Origin: JBGPJO01 sp964348535 | GTDB taxonomy: Bacteria; Patescibacteriota; Minisyncoccia; Phycocordibacterales; JAKFXT01 | Assembly (NCBI GenBank): GCA_964348535.1 | Contig: CAYGDB010000016.1 | Coordinates: 1 to 12,728 of the forward strand | DNA: 12,728 bases | Direction of reading: 5' to 3' | In this document: in pieces, positions 6,323-12,020 of the stretch | Layout of the letters: every line of letters begins with the position of its first letter | Numbering within the stretch: the stretch's first letter is position 1 | Notes under the pieces: generated by a model | The model's input: the letters and a program-made list of their open reading frames with translations, nothing else | Database searches by the model: none | What the model was told of the DNA's origin: nothing | Position numbers and translations under genes: made by a program

Positions 6323-7546
6323 TTAACAATGAGCTTTTTTTAGGTGGCTTGCCAATAATGGCAATAGAATTGTTTGTTGCGAGCGGTTTAACATATTTCG
6401 CACTATAACTGTGCCGTCTATGACTTCTTTCTGGCCGATAATTATGGTGTAAGGAACTTTTAGATTTTCAGCAGAGGCAACTTGGTCTCCAATTTGGTCC
6501 CTTGAAAGTGATTGGTAAACAGGGATATGGGCTTGGCGCAATATTTCCATTACCGAAAGGCTCTGTTGTTTGGCGCTCATTCCTATGTGGATTAAGTATA
6601 CGGATGTTTTTTTTACATTTTTTCTTTCCACTCTTTTTTTGGGTAGAACCATACCAAGCCCTCCCATTGAAATACTGATACCAACGGCTGGAATTTCTTT
6701 TTTTAAACCAAGTTTTTTTGAAAGGTCATCAAAACGTCCGCCTCTTGCAAGCGCCATTTCTATTTTAATTTTCGGGTAAAATTTATTAGTGGGATTTTCC
6801 GTTCTGATTTCAAAAATAGTCCTTGTGTAATAATCTTTTCCACCAACCAGACAGTGGTTTATGTTGTAAGGAATGCCCATGCTCTCTAAAAACTCCAGCA
6901 CTTCGCCAAAGTATGACCGACTTTCCTCCGATAACGAGGCGATGGGTTTGGGCGCGCTCTCTTTTACTAGCATGCACTTGTCCTCCGCGCATTCAAGCAC
7001 TTTGAATACGTCTTTTTTTAGAAGGCTGCGGCAGTGGACGGGAACTTCTTCAATATGTTTTTTGTAATAAGCCGTAAACTCACGAGTGAATTTTGCTATT
7101 GAGTCTCTGTCTCCAAGACTGTTTATGGACACTGAAAAATCTTCAAATCCCACTTCTCTTAAAATGGTGAAAGCTGTTTTTAAAAGAGTCGCTTCGGTTA
7201 TGCTTTTTGCCGCTCCTATTATTTCCAGTGAAAACTGAACGGCATTTTTACCCCCGTAAATATTTCTGTCCATATTTTTTGACAGAGGTTCGGAGTGATA
7301 AAGCATTATGGGCTGGGGGAGCGAAGATAAATTATTATCAATATAAGCTCGCATAATGGAAAGACGGTCTGCTTCTCCATGCAGGTCGCTTTTGATTGTT
7401 TTGGTTGCGTTATATTTTTTGCCGCCAACTTGGCGCGCCTTTCCTTGTTGAATTATTTTTGAAAGCGGAGAAAAACCATAATGCTCGGCGATTTCTTGAG
7501 CTTTTTCAAAAAGTCCACCAACGCTTTTTATTTTTTGTTTTTCCAT
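6323..7546 (-). CDS. hisS: Divergent histidyl-tRNA synthetase-like protein
   Basis: A 407-residue class II synthetase-fold protein related to HisRS, which charges tRNA-His. The family body is clear: INSLGD (141-146), the CR-S-L insertion region (172-210), DYYTRTIFEI (238-247), ARGGRFDDL (267-275) and a complete C-terminal anticodon-binding domain (about 315-400, with PYTIIIGQKEV). However, the histidine-A motif, normally LVRGLDYY, reads LVGGKDYY (233-240), so the catalytic arginine is glycine; the RPEGT-like segment is HGEAD (56-60); and the motif-2 FRxERPQ region is unrecognisable. The anticodon domain argues against HisZ. It may be an unusual working HisRS or a paralogue with another job. 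The chosen ATG lies 25 bases after lepB; a longer frame (to 7627) would overlap lepB. No clear SD. Confidence 0.8.
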   Translation of the reverse strand: MEKQKIKSVGGLFEKAQEIAEHYGFSPLSKIIQQGKARQVGGKKYNATKTIKSDLHGEADRLSIMRAYIDNNLSSLPQPIMLYHSEPLSKNMDRNIYGGKNAVQFSLEIIGAAKSITEATLLKTAFTILREVGFEDFSVSINSLGDRDSIAKFTREFTAYYKKHIEEVPVHCRSLLKKDVFKVLECAEDKCMLVKESAPKPIASLSEESRSYFGEVLEFLESMGIPYNINHCLVGGKDYYTRTIFEIRTENPTNKFYPKIKIEMALARGGRFDDLSKKLGLKKEIPAVGISISMGGLGMVLPKKRVERKNVKKTSVYLIHIGMSAKQQSLSVMEILRQAHIPVYQSLSRDQIGDQVASAENLKVPYTIIIGQKEVIDGTVIVRNMLNRSQQTILLPLLASHLKKAHC

Positions 7547-7571
7547 TTTCGTTGTCTTTAGTTCCTTTTCT

Positions 7572-8105
7572 TTAAAAAACTGATATTTCTCCAATTGGAA
7601 GAAGGCGTAGCCACGCCTTTCCGACAATCAGTTCTTTTGAAAGAGGTCCCCACACGCGTGAATCAGAACTGGCCGTTCTGTTGTCTCCCATAACAAAGTA
7701 GTGGTCTTTGTCCAAAGTGTAAGTGGCGTTGTCACTTGAAAAATTTCTTATATAAGATTGGTCAATGGCGAACCCTTCTTTATTGTCGGCATTTTTTATT
7801 ATTATATCTTTGTCTTTAAGTTCGACGGTCTCTCCCGGCAATCCTATTATTCTTTTTATAAAGTATTTGCTTGGATTTTTGGGATATTTGAAAATTATTA
7901 CGTCGTAACGTTTTGGTTCTCCTATTGCTTTATAGGAAATTCTATCAATTATTAAGTAATTCCCGTTTTCAAAAGTGGGTTCCATTGAAGCGCCGCTGAC
8001 GATAAATGGCTCGGCTATAAAAAATCTTACGGGAATTACAATGACGAGAGTGATCAATCCGAATCTGACCATTTCAGAAAAAAAAGATTGATTGTGTTTT
8101 TCCAT
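7572..8105 (-). CDS. lepB: Signal peptidase I
   Basis: A 177-residue type I signal peptidase, which cleaves signal peptides from exported proteins at the outer face of the cytoplasmic membrane. One N-terminal membrane segment (about 13-31) precedes the catalytic domain. Box B is SGASMEPT with nucleophile S40; the general base is K84 in YFIKRIIGLPGE; and the late boxes are VMGDNRTASSDSR (138-150). It is short and single-span, resembling the Gram-positive SipS type rather than E. coli LepB. The ATG at 8103-8105 follows a -10 element by nine bases, predicting a leader of about three bases. hisS follows after 25 bases on the same strand, so the two are probably co-transcribed. It is divergent from pth. 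Confidence 0.95.
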   Translation of the reverse strand: MEKHNQSFFSEMVRFGLITLVIVIPVRFFIAEPFIVSGASMEPTFENGNYLIIDRISYKAIGEPKRYDVIIFKYPKNPSKYFIKRIIGLPGETVELKDKDIIIKNADNKEGFAIDQSYIRNFSSDNATYTLDKDHYFVMGDNRTASSDSRVWGPLSKELIVGKAWLRLLPIGEISVF

Positions 8106-8114
8106 TTCGTATAA

Positions 8115-8143
8115 ATTCTACTACCGAGATTCATTTGACACAA
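8115..8143 (-). promoter_or_regulatory. lepB-hisS promoter
   Basis: Minus-strand TTGTGT (8138-8143) and TAGAAT (8115-8120) with a 17-base spacer. The expected start is near 8108, about three bases before the lepB ATG, so the transcript is essentially leaderless. Confidence 0.6.
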
Positions 8144-8190
8144 GGTTTTTTATTATGTCGAACTTATTTTTAATTTTTCTTTTATCGTTG

Positions 8191-8196
8191 TAAGAT
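8191..8196 (+). promoter_or_regulatory. Putative pth -10 element
   Basis: TAAGAT (8191-8196) lies seven bases before the pth ATG, with only a weak TTTTAA at the -35 distance (8168-8173). If real, transcription begins at or next to the ATG. It shares the 98-base divergent region with the lepB promoter. Confidence 0.4.
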
Positions 8197-8203
8197 TGTT
8201 CTT

Positions 8204-8794
8204 ATGAATTATTTGATTGTCGGCTTAGGAAACCCGGGAGAAGAGTATCAAAATACCAGACATAATGTCGGGCGAACTCTTGTTGAGAAGTTTTCCAAAC
8301 AGAATGCTTTTTCAGGCTGGGAAAAAAGCAAAAAAACAAAAGCCCTTGAGGGAAGTGGCCTGATAGGCAAGCAAAAAGTGACGGCTATTTTGCCCGATAC
8401 ATTTATGAATAAGTCGGGTTTGGCGGTTGGTAATTATATAAAGAGTAAAAAAGAAATTGAGAGACTTGTGGTTTTGTATGATGATATGGACTTGCCATTG
8501 GGCAAATTTAAGATTTCATTCGGAAGAAGCTCGGGCGGACATCGTGGCCTTGAATCCATTATTAAATCCTTAAAGACCAAAGATTTTATCCGTCTTCGTA
8601 TCGGCGTTTCTCCTTCAACTTCATCGGGGAAATTAAAAAAACCATCCGGCGAAAAAGCGGTCATTGATTTCATTCTTGGTAAATTTAAACCAACCGAAAA
8701 TGAAATTCTTAAAAAAGAATCAAAGAAAATCTGCGAAGCTATTGAGATGATTATTGCCGAAGGCCGTGAAAAAGCGATGGGGGAGTTTAACTGA
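8204..8794 (+). CDS. pth: Peptidyl-tRNA hydrolase
   Basis: A 196-residue cytoplasmic esterase that frees tRNA from prematurely released peptidyl-tRNA. It begins MNYLIVGLGNPGEEYQNTRHNVG, giving N10 and the catalytic H20; FMNKSG (67-72) supplies N69; and YDDMDLPLGKF (92-102) supplies the conserved Asp that polarises the histidine. The tRNA-contacting loop is GGHRGLES (111-118), where E. coli has GGHNGL; the asparagine is an arginine here. Family-typical length. No SD, and a -10 close to the ATG. It is divergent from lepB and is followed within three bases by an inverted repeat that belongs to the next gene's promoter or acts as a hairpin after pth. Confidence 0.96.
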   Translation: MNYLIVGLGNPGEEYQNTRHNVGRTLVEKFSKQNAFSGWEKSKKTKALEGSGLIGKQKVTAILPDTFMNKSGLAVGNYIKSKKEIERLVVLYDDMDLPLGKFKISFGRSSGGHRGLESIIKSLKTKDFIRLRIGVSPSTSSGKLKKPSGEKAVIDFILGKFKPTENEILKKESKKICEAIEMIIAEGREKAMGEFN

Positions 8795-8796
8795 TA

Positions 8797-8832
8797 ACTT
8801 ACAGTTGACGAGAGAGCTGTAAGTGATAGCAT
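8797..8832 (+). promoter_or_regulatory. Promoter with operator-like dyad for the 63-aa gene
   Basis: TTGACG (8805-8810) and TAGCAT (8827-8832, preceded by TGA, so an extended -10) are 16 bases apart. The -35 sits between perfect inverted arms ACTTACAG (8797-8804) and CTGTAAGT (8817-8824). Such a dyad over a promoter is the usual form of a dimeric repressor site; alternatively it is a hairpin at the end of pth mRNA, though no T-run follows. Confidence 0.55.
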
Positions 8833-8849
8833 TGAGAAAGATTTATCGG

Positions 8850-8880
8850 GAGTGACAGGTCACTCTCTCAGTCAAGGGAG
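8850..8880 (+). promoter_or_regulatory. Leader hairpin and SD of the 63-aa gene
   Basis: GAGTGA (8850-8855), loop CAGG and TCACTC (8860-8865) form a leader hairpin. AAGGGAG (8874-8880) is an SD with eight bases to the ATG at 8889. Confidence 0.7.
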
Positions 8881-8888
8881 ACATCAAG

Positions 8889-9080
8889 ATGAAAAAGTAC
8901 AAACCACGTTCGCCAGGACATCGCCTCGCGAAAAACGTAGATATTGCGAATCTGACACGCAAGTTCGCGGAACGTCTTGAATCAGTTTCGAGCGAAGATG
9001 TCATTGAGACGTTGCGTCGGTATGATGATGATTACGAGCGACGCTATCCAAAAAATGTTCCGCCGATACGTGAGTACTAA
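8889..9080 (+). CDS. Unknown 63-residue basic protein, SD-led
   Basis: I do not recognise this protein. It is short, strongly charged and predicted helical: a basic N-terminus (MKKYKPRSPGHRLAKN), a helix about residues 18-48 (DIANLTRKFAERLESVSSEDVIETLRRYDDD) and a Pro-rich tail ending VPPIREY. No signal peptide or membrane span. The coding potential is supported by a promoter with dyad, a leader hairpin, a good SD and a nine-pair terminator directly downstream, and by GC-richer codons than pth or the S1 gene. The basic start plus short helix could fit nucleic-acid or ribosome binding, or a small regulator, but there is no motif to decide it. Confidence 0.75.
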   Translation: MKKYKPRSPGHRLAKNVDIANLTRKFAERLESVSSEDVIETLRRYDDDYERRYPKNVPPIREY

Positions 9081-9106
9081 GTGCGAGGTTCCAACAAAGT
9101 TAGCGT

Positions 9107-9137
9107 ACCGTCGGGGTAATTATCCCGACGGTTTTTT
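9107..9137 (+). terminator. Terminator after the 63-aa gene
   Basis: ACCGTCGGG (9107-9115) pairs perfectly with CCCGACGGT (9124-9132) and is followed by TTTTTT. It lies 27 bases after the stop codon and ends the plus-strand transcript. Confidence 0.9.
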
Positions 9138-9148
9138 GTTACAAACCG

Positions 9149-9179
9149 AAAATGTTGGAAGCTCGGTTTCCAACATTTT
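9149..9179. repeat. 12-pair hairpin with CTCGG loop
   Basis: AAAATGTTGGAA (9149-9160) and TTCCAACATTTT (9168-9179) are perfect inverse complements. The apical part (GAA-G-CTCGG-TTTC) is nearly identical to that of the next hairpin. No G/C-rich base and T-run in standard form, though A/T ends give short T-runs on both strands. Confidence 0.7.
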
Positions 9180-9189
9180 AGGTCCGTTT

Positions 9190-9234
9190 AAAATCCCCTG
9201 CTTAGAAACTCGGTTTCTAAGCGGGGGATTTTTT
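9190..9234 (-). terminator. 19-pair bidirectional terminator after the S1 gene
   Basis: Arms 9190-9208 and 9214-9232 pair over 19 positions with one G-T pair, around loop CTCGG. AAAATCCCC at the base gives T-runs in both directions. On the minus strand it lies about 45 bases past the S1 stop and is that gene's probable terminator. Confidence 0.85.
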
Positions 9235-9276
9235 GAATTTTTATATTGTCGCCACACACTTTGTAGTTTATTCAGT

Positions 9277-10431
9277 TTATTCTTTGCCCTCCGTAAAAGA
9301 CAAAGCCATCTTTTGTTCTTTTTGGTCAAACAAGGTGATTTTGAATTTGTAGTTTTTGCCGAGCTCGAGAGCTTGGTGCAGTTTTTCTTCAGAACCAAAT
9401 TCAGAAAGGTGGACAAGTCCGGCCACACCTTCTTCTATTGAAGCCAAAGCTCCGTGTTTGTTGAATTTGATTATTACCCCTTCCACGATATCGTCTTTTT
9501 TATATTTTTTCTCGGCATCTTTCCAAGGGTTGTCTTTAAGAGCTTTCAAGGAAAGAGATATTTTTCCGTCTTTTATTTCAATTATTTTAACTTTCATTTT
9601 TTCACCGACTTTGAAGAAGCTACGAGGGTTATCAACCAACCCCCAGTCTATCTCTGATATATGTATGAGACCTTCAAGGTTGTCTTCAATTTTGACAAAA
9701 GCTCCAAAATCGACAATGCCGGTAATAACCCCTTCAAGCACATCTCCGACCTGATACTTTTCAACAATCTCCCTTTTTTCTTTTTGTTCGGAGCTTTTTT
9801 CGGAGAAGATAAGTTTTCCTTCTTTCGGCGTCGCTCCTATGATAGTTACGGGAATGCTTGTGCCGATCAGTTTTTTCAGCTCCTCGTAAATTTTATCTTT
9901 GTCCCCATCATCAACTCTTGGATAGTGTTCAGTTTTTAGTTGGGAAGCGGGAAGAAAACCTTGAATGCCTTGCCACTCAAGAATCAGCCCGCCTTTGTTG
10001 GCGTCTTTTACAGGCAGTTCCAAAATTCTTTTTTCGCGGATTATTTCTTCGGCATCGCTCCATATTAGAGCTTGGCGAGCTTCTTTAAGGGAAAGTTCTA
10101 TATAACCGTCTTTGTTTTCAGGGTCGACGATTTTAGCGGCGACGCTGTCGCCTATATTGACTCTTCTCAGTATGTCGCGGGCGTTTAAATATTCTCGGCC
10201 GTAGATTATGCCTGTGCCAAAAGGAGGCAGGTCAATGTAGACTGAAGACTTTTCAATGGCAATTACCGAACCTTCAACCAAATCACCCATAGCCGGCGGG
10301 TTTTTGATGCCATGAAGAAACGAAGACATCATTCCTTCTTTTTTAATTTTATCCGCTTCTTCTCTTTCTTCCGCTTCTTCTACGTTTTCTTTAGAAATTA
10401 TATCTGCCTTATCTTCTTTTATTTCATCCAT
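9277..10431 (-). CDS. rpsA: S1-domain RNA-binding protein (ribosomal protein bS1-like)
   Basis: A 384-residue protein with four S1 (OB-fold) repeats: about 47-116, 128-212, 227-297 and 312-380. The third is the most canonical (VGDVLEGVITGIVDFGAFVKIEDNLEGLIHISEI) and the fourth repeats GxVxxxxxxGAxxxIxxGVxGLVHLSE. The N-terminal 45 residues are acidic (EEAEEREEADKIKKE). bS1 binds mRNA on the 30S subunit and helps load transcripts with weak or no SD, which suits this genome. Four domains is shorter than the six of E. coli and close to Gram-positive forms. I start at ATG 10429-10431, because a longer frame (to 10614) runs through the promoter, the leader hairpin and an upstream terminator. No SD. 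It is monocistronic between two terminators. Confidence 0.9.
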   Translation of the reverse strand: MDEIKEDKADIISKENVEEAEEREEADKIKKEGMMSSFLHGIKNPPAMGDLVEGSVIAIEKSSVYIDLPPFGTGIIYGREYLNARDILRRVNIGDSVAAKIVDPENKDGYIELSLKEARQALIWSDAEEIIREKRILELPVKDANKGGLILEWQGIQGFLPASQLKTEHYPRVDDGDKDKIYEELKKLIGTSIPVTIIGATPKEGKLIFSEKSSEQKEKREIVEKYQVGDVLEGVITGIVDFGAFVKIEDNLEGLIHISEIDWGLVDNPRSFFKVGEKMKVKIIEIKDGKISLSLKALKDNPWKDAEKKYKKDDIVEGVIIKFNKHGALASIEEGVAGLVHLSEFGSEEKLHQALELGKNYKFKITLFDQKEQKMALSFTEGKE

Positions 10432-10499
10432 AAATTTAGTGAAGTTCCCGCGAGCTCTTCCTTTGGTTACGCAGGGGGTTACTTTATTTCTAATAAATA

Positions 10500-10522
10500 C
10501 CTCTGATACCGAATACCAGAGG
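10500..10522 (-). promoter_or_regulatory. 5'-end hairpin in the S1 mRNA leader
   Basis: On the minus strand CCTCTGGTA and TATCAGAGG (one G-T pair) flank loop TTCGG. Given the promoter at 10531-10558, the RNA would begin almost exactly with this hairpin, followed by about 70 bases to the ATG. A structured 5' end could stabilise the mRNA or serve autoregulation. Confidence 0.55.
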
Positions 10523-10530
10523 CAAAAGAA

Positions 10531-10558
10531 AGTATACTTAATTTTAGAATAAAAGCAA
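10531..10558 (-). promoter_or_regulatory. S1 gene promoter
   Basis: Minus-strand TTGCTT (10553-10558), 16-base spacer, TATACT (10531-10536). It lies just after the terminator of the 35-aa gene and predicts a start near 10524. Confidence 0.55.
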
Positions 10559-10560
10559 TC

Positions 10561-10604
10561 AAAAAATCTCGCCCGCTTTATTATATAGAGCGCGGACGAG
10601 ATTT
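10561..10604 (-). terminator. Terminator after the 35-aa gene
   Basis: Minus-strand stem AAATCTCG/CGAGATTT (10597-10604 with 10564-10571), one mismatch, then CCGC/GCGG, with an AT-rich loop, ending in a run of six T. It separates the 35-aa gene from the S1 promoter. Confidence 0.75.
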
Positions 10605-10620
10605 GTGTTACCAAATTATT

Positions 10621-10728
10621 CTAAGATAATTTGGCAGATTTTTGGATCACCCCCTTCAGTTGGAGATTGAAACGAGATTGCCGTATAAAAAATGAAAGTG
10701 CGAAAATTGGCGGGTCCCGTTTAGGCAT
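10621..10728 (-). CDS. Candidate 35-residue small protein
   Basis: A short minus-strand frame, MPKRDPPIFALSFFIRQSRF at its start and ending KSAKLS, with net positive charge and a hydrophobic patch (IFALSFFI, 8-15). The frame is supported by its signals rather than its length: a TTGCGC-16-TATAAT promoter, a leader of about 28 bases, AAGGAG seven bases before the ATG, a hairpin over the stop codon (10611-10634, nine-pair arms) and a terminator at 10561-10604. That makes a complete little transcription unit. I do not recognise the protein. It could be a basic small protein, a toxin-like peptide or a leader; an RNA whose function is not coding is also possible, since two hairpins make up its 3' half. 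Confidence 0.5.
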   Translation of the reverse strand: MPKRDPPIFALSFFIRQSRFNLQLKGVIQKSAKLS

Positions 10729-10762
10729 TTTCCTTCTCCTTCTGTTGGATTAAACCTTGTTC

Positions 10763-10790
10763 ATTATAACTACTATAAAGATTCGCGCAA
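10763..10790 (-). promoter_or_regulatory. Promoter of the 35-aa gene
   Basis: Minus-strand TTGCGC (10785-10790), 16-base spacer, perfect TATAAT (10763-10768). It is back to back with the promoter of the beta-lactamase-fold gene, the two sharing about 40 bases. Confidence 0.55.
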
Positions 10791-10793
10791 TTA

Positions 10794-10802
10794 TGCTATA
10801 TT
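10794..10802 (+). promoter_or_regulatory. Extended -10 of the MBL-fold gene
   Basis: TGC followed by TATATT (10797-10802), eight bases before the ATG at 10811, with no good -35. A start within one or two bases of the ATG is predicted, again a near-leaderless transcript; this is also why the upstream ATG at 10757 is not used. Confidence 0.5.
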
Positions 10803-10810
10803 GGTCGCCT

Positions 10811-11443
10811 ATGATTATAACCGGTTACGGACACGAATTTTTCAAGATTCAGCTTGGCGATTTGGTCATCGCTTTCAACCCCATTTCAAAAGAATCAAAG
10901 CTTAATGGTTCTCGTTTCGGGGCCGATATCGCTCTCATATCAATCAACACTCCTGAAACAAACGGCATTGAGCAAGTTACTTTTGGCGAAAAGAAACCTT
11001 TTGTTATTAGTGGCCCGGGCGAGTATGAAATAAAAGATGTTTTTATAAAAGGTTTTCCGGGTGGCAAGAATAAAGACGGCAAGTTCAATACCATTTATTT
11101 TATTTCACTTGAAGGAATGAGCATATGTTTTCTCGGCGCTCTTTCATCCAAAGATGATATTTCCATTGACGCAAAGAGCGCCCTTGAATCGGTTGATATT
11201 CTTTTTGCGCCAATCGGAGGCGATGAAGTTCTTACACCATCCGAGGCTTCCAAACTTGCCGTTTCTATAGAGCCGAAAATTATGATACCGATGCACTATG
11301 GAGACGATTCACTTGGCAAAGCGGCCCTTAAAGCTTTTATTAAAGAGGGGGAGGGCGGAGAGGAATTGGAAAAATTAACTCTCAAGAAAAAAGACCTTGA
11401 TGGAAAAGACGGCGATATCGTGGTTTTGACATCAAACGCTTGA
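10811..11443 (+). CDS. Metallo-beta-lactamase-fold protein lacking metal ligands
   Basis: A 210-residue protein with the layout of the small MBL-fold (Lactamase_B_3/UPF0173-like) family: GYGHEFFKIQ (5-14), a strand ending AFNP (21-24, usually DP), ISGPGEYEIKDVFIKGF (66-82), NTIYFISLEGMSICFLGAL (93-111) and IMIPMHYG (157-164). The defining HxHxDH loop is absent: the place reads ALISINTPET (41-50). The Asp of the usual HLGDL is lost (FLGAL). Only H8 and H162 remain as possible ligands, so hydrolysis by the normal binuclear site is unlikely, and a structural or binding role, or an unusual metal site, must be considered. The start at 10811 begins with the family motif and follows a -10. The next gene lies 30 bases downstream. 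Confidence 0.82.
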   Translation: MIITGYGHEFFKIQLGDLVIAFNPISKESKLNGSRFGADIALISINTPETNGIEQVTFGEKKPFVISGPGEYEIKDVFIKGFPGGKNKDGKFNTIYFISLEGMSICFLGALSSKDDISIDAKSALESVDILFAPIGGDEVLTPSEASKLAVSIEPKIMIPMHYGDDSLGKAALKAFIKEGEGGEELEKLTLKKKDLDGKDGDIVVLTSNA

Positions 11444-11473
11444 TAATTAGACATTAGATATTTAGACACCAGA

Positions 11474-11782
11474 ATGTTTGATTTTTTAGAAAAACTTAAA
11501 GGAAAACCGGACCATCACAAACAATTTGTGGCTTTTAGTTTTTCTTTCGGCATTACTGTGGTGATATTTTTTATTTGGGTCTCAATGTTTTTTGCCAAAA
11601 TCGGCGCCACCAGCGTGGTAGTTACCAAAGAAGACATCGTCAAAGAATCCCAAATGGCTAAAGCACCTCCCCAGTCGCCTTTTCAACTTCTTAAAGAAAG
11701 CGTCGCCGGCGTGGCCTCTTCGGTAAAAGACCTCCGCTCTTTGTTTGATACGGCAAATTCAGTTGAATACAGGAGGGAATAG
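11474..11782 (+). CDS. Small single-span membrane protein, unknown
   Basis: A 102-residue protein with a charged cytoplasmic-looking start (MFDFLEKLKGKPDHHK), one strong membrane segment (about 18-41, FVAFSFSFGITVVIFFIWVS) and a soluble C-terminal part of about 60 residues with a predicted helix (QLLKESVAGVASSVKDLRSLF, 71-91). The positive charges before the span favour N-in topology, with the tail outside. It follows the MBL-fold gene by 30 bases, so it is likely in the same transcript. No SD is seen; the short spacer is made of the repeated word TTAGACA. I do not recognise the family. Proteins of this shape next to MBL-fold genes are plausible partners, but that is only inference from position. 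Confidence 0.75.
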   Translation: MFDFLEKLKGKPDHHKQFVAFSFSFGITVVIFFIWVSMFFAKIGATSVVVTKEDIVKESQMAKAPPQSPFQLLKESVAGVASSVKDLRSLFDTANSVEYRRE

Positions 11783-11790
11783 TAAGGCGT

Positions 11791-11815
11791 GAATTATGAA
11801 TCACGAATTATGAAT
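11791..11815. repeat. Short direct repeat GAATTATGAAT
   Basis: GAATTATGAAT occurs at 11791-11801 and 11805-11815 with only TCAC between them. It is simple AT-rich spacer sequence with no visible gene function, in the 342-base gap between the membrane protein and the 158-aa gene. Confidence 0.6.
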
Positions 11816-11884
11816 TAAGGTAAGAATAAAGAATTATCATATAGGCATATTCGTGAGAATAAGACAATAAGGTGGCGAGCTACT

Positions 11885-11914
11885 CTGACAAGTATCTGTA
11901 TAGTGTAGTATAAT
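11885..11914 (+). promoter_or_regulatory. Promoter of a candidate small RNA
   Basis: CTGACA (11885-11890), 18-base spacer, perfect TATAAT (11909-11914). Expected start near 11921. No frame of sensible length follows, and a terminator lies about 75 bases on. Confidence 0.55.
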
Positions 11915-11920
11915 TAGGAG

Positions 11921-11999
11921 TAGAAGCACTTTTATAAGGCATTTGCCATAGCGAAAAGTAGCTCTCAACAGAGCGATAATGAAAGGACGGTCCTTTTTT
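11921..11999 (+). ncRNA. Candidate ~79-nt structured small RNA or attenuator
   Basis: Between the 11909 -10 box and a T-run there is a compact set of hairpins: ACTTTT (11928-11933) with AAAAGT (11954-11959), enclosing a possible GGC/GCC stem; GCTCT-CAAC-AGAGC (11961-11974); and AAAGGA-CGG-TCCTTT with further T to 11999, a standard terminator. No start codon with SD opens a frame here. The segment TTTGCCATAGC (11942-11952) is perfectly complementary to GCTATGGCAAA (12067-12077) in the leader of the next gene. It may be a free small RNA or, if polymerase reads on, an attenuator for the 158-aa gene. I do not recognise a known RNA family. Confidence 0.45.
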
Positions 12000-12020
12000 G
12001 ACAAAATGTGGCAATTTTGC

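Noticed and set aside
6323..7627. hisS start at 7627 overlapping lepB
   Set aside because: The extra 27 residues lie largely inside lepB and have no HisRS similarity; the ATG at 7546 gives a normal N-terminus.
8434..8832. 132-codon minus-strand frame opposite pth
   Set aside because: Antisense to a conserved gene and spans the operator-like dyad; no SD or known motif.
9277..10614. Longer S1 protein starting at 10614
   Set aside because: The 61 extra residues would be encoded across the upstream terminator, the promoter and the leader hairpin, and they do not resemble an S1 domain.
10757..10810. Earlier ATG for the MBL-fold gene
   Set aside because: It would be translated across the -10 element; the family motif begins at the Met at 10811.
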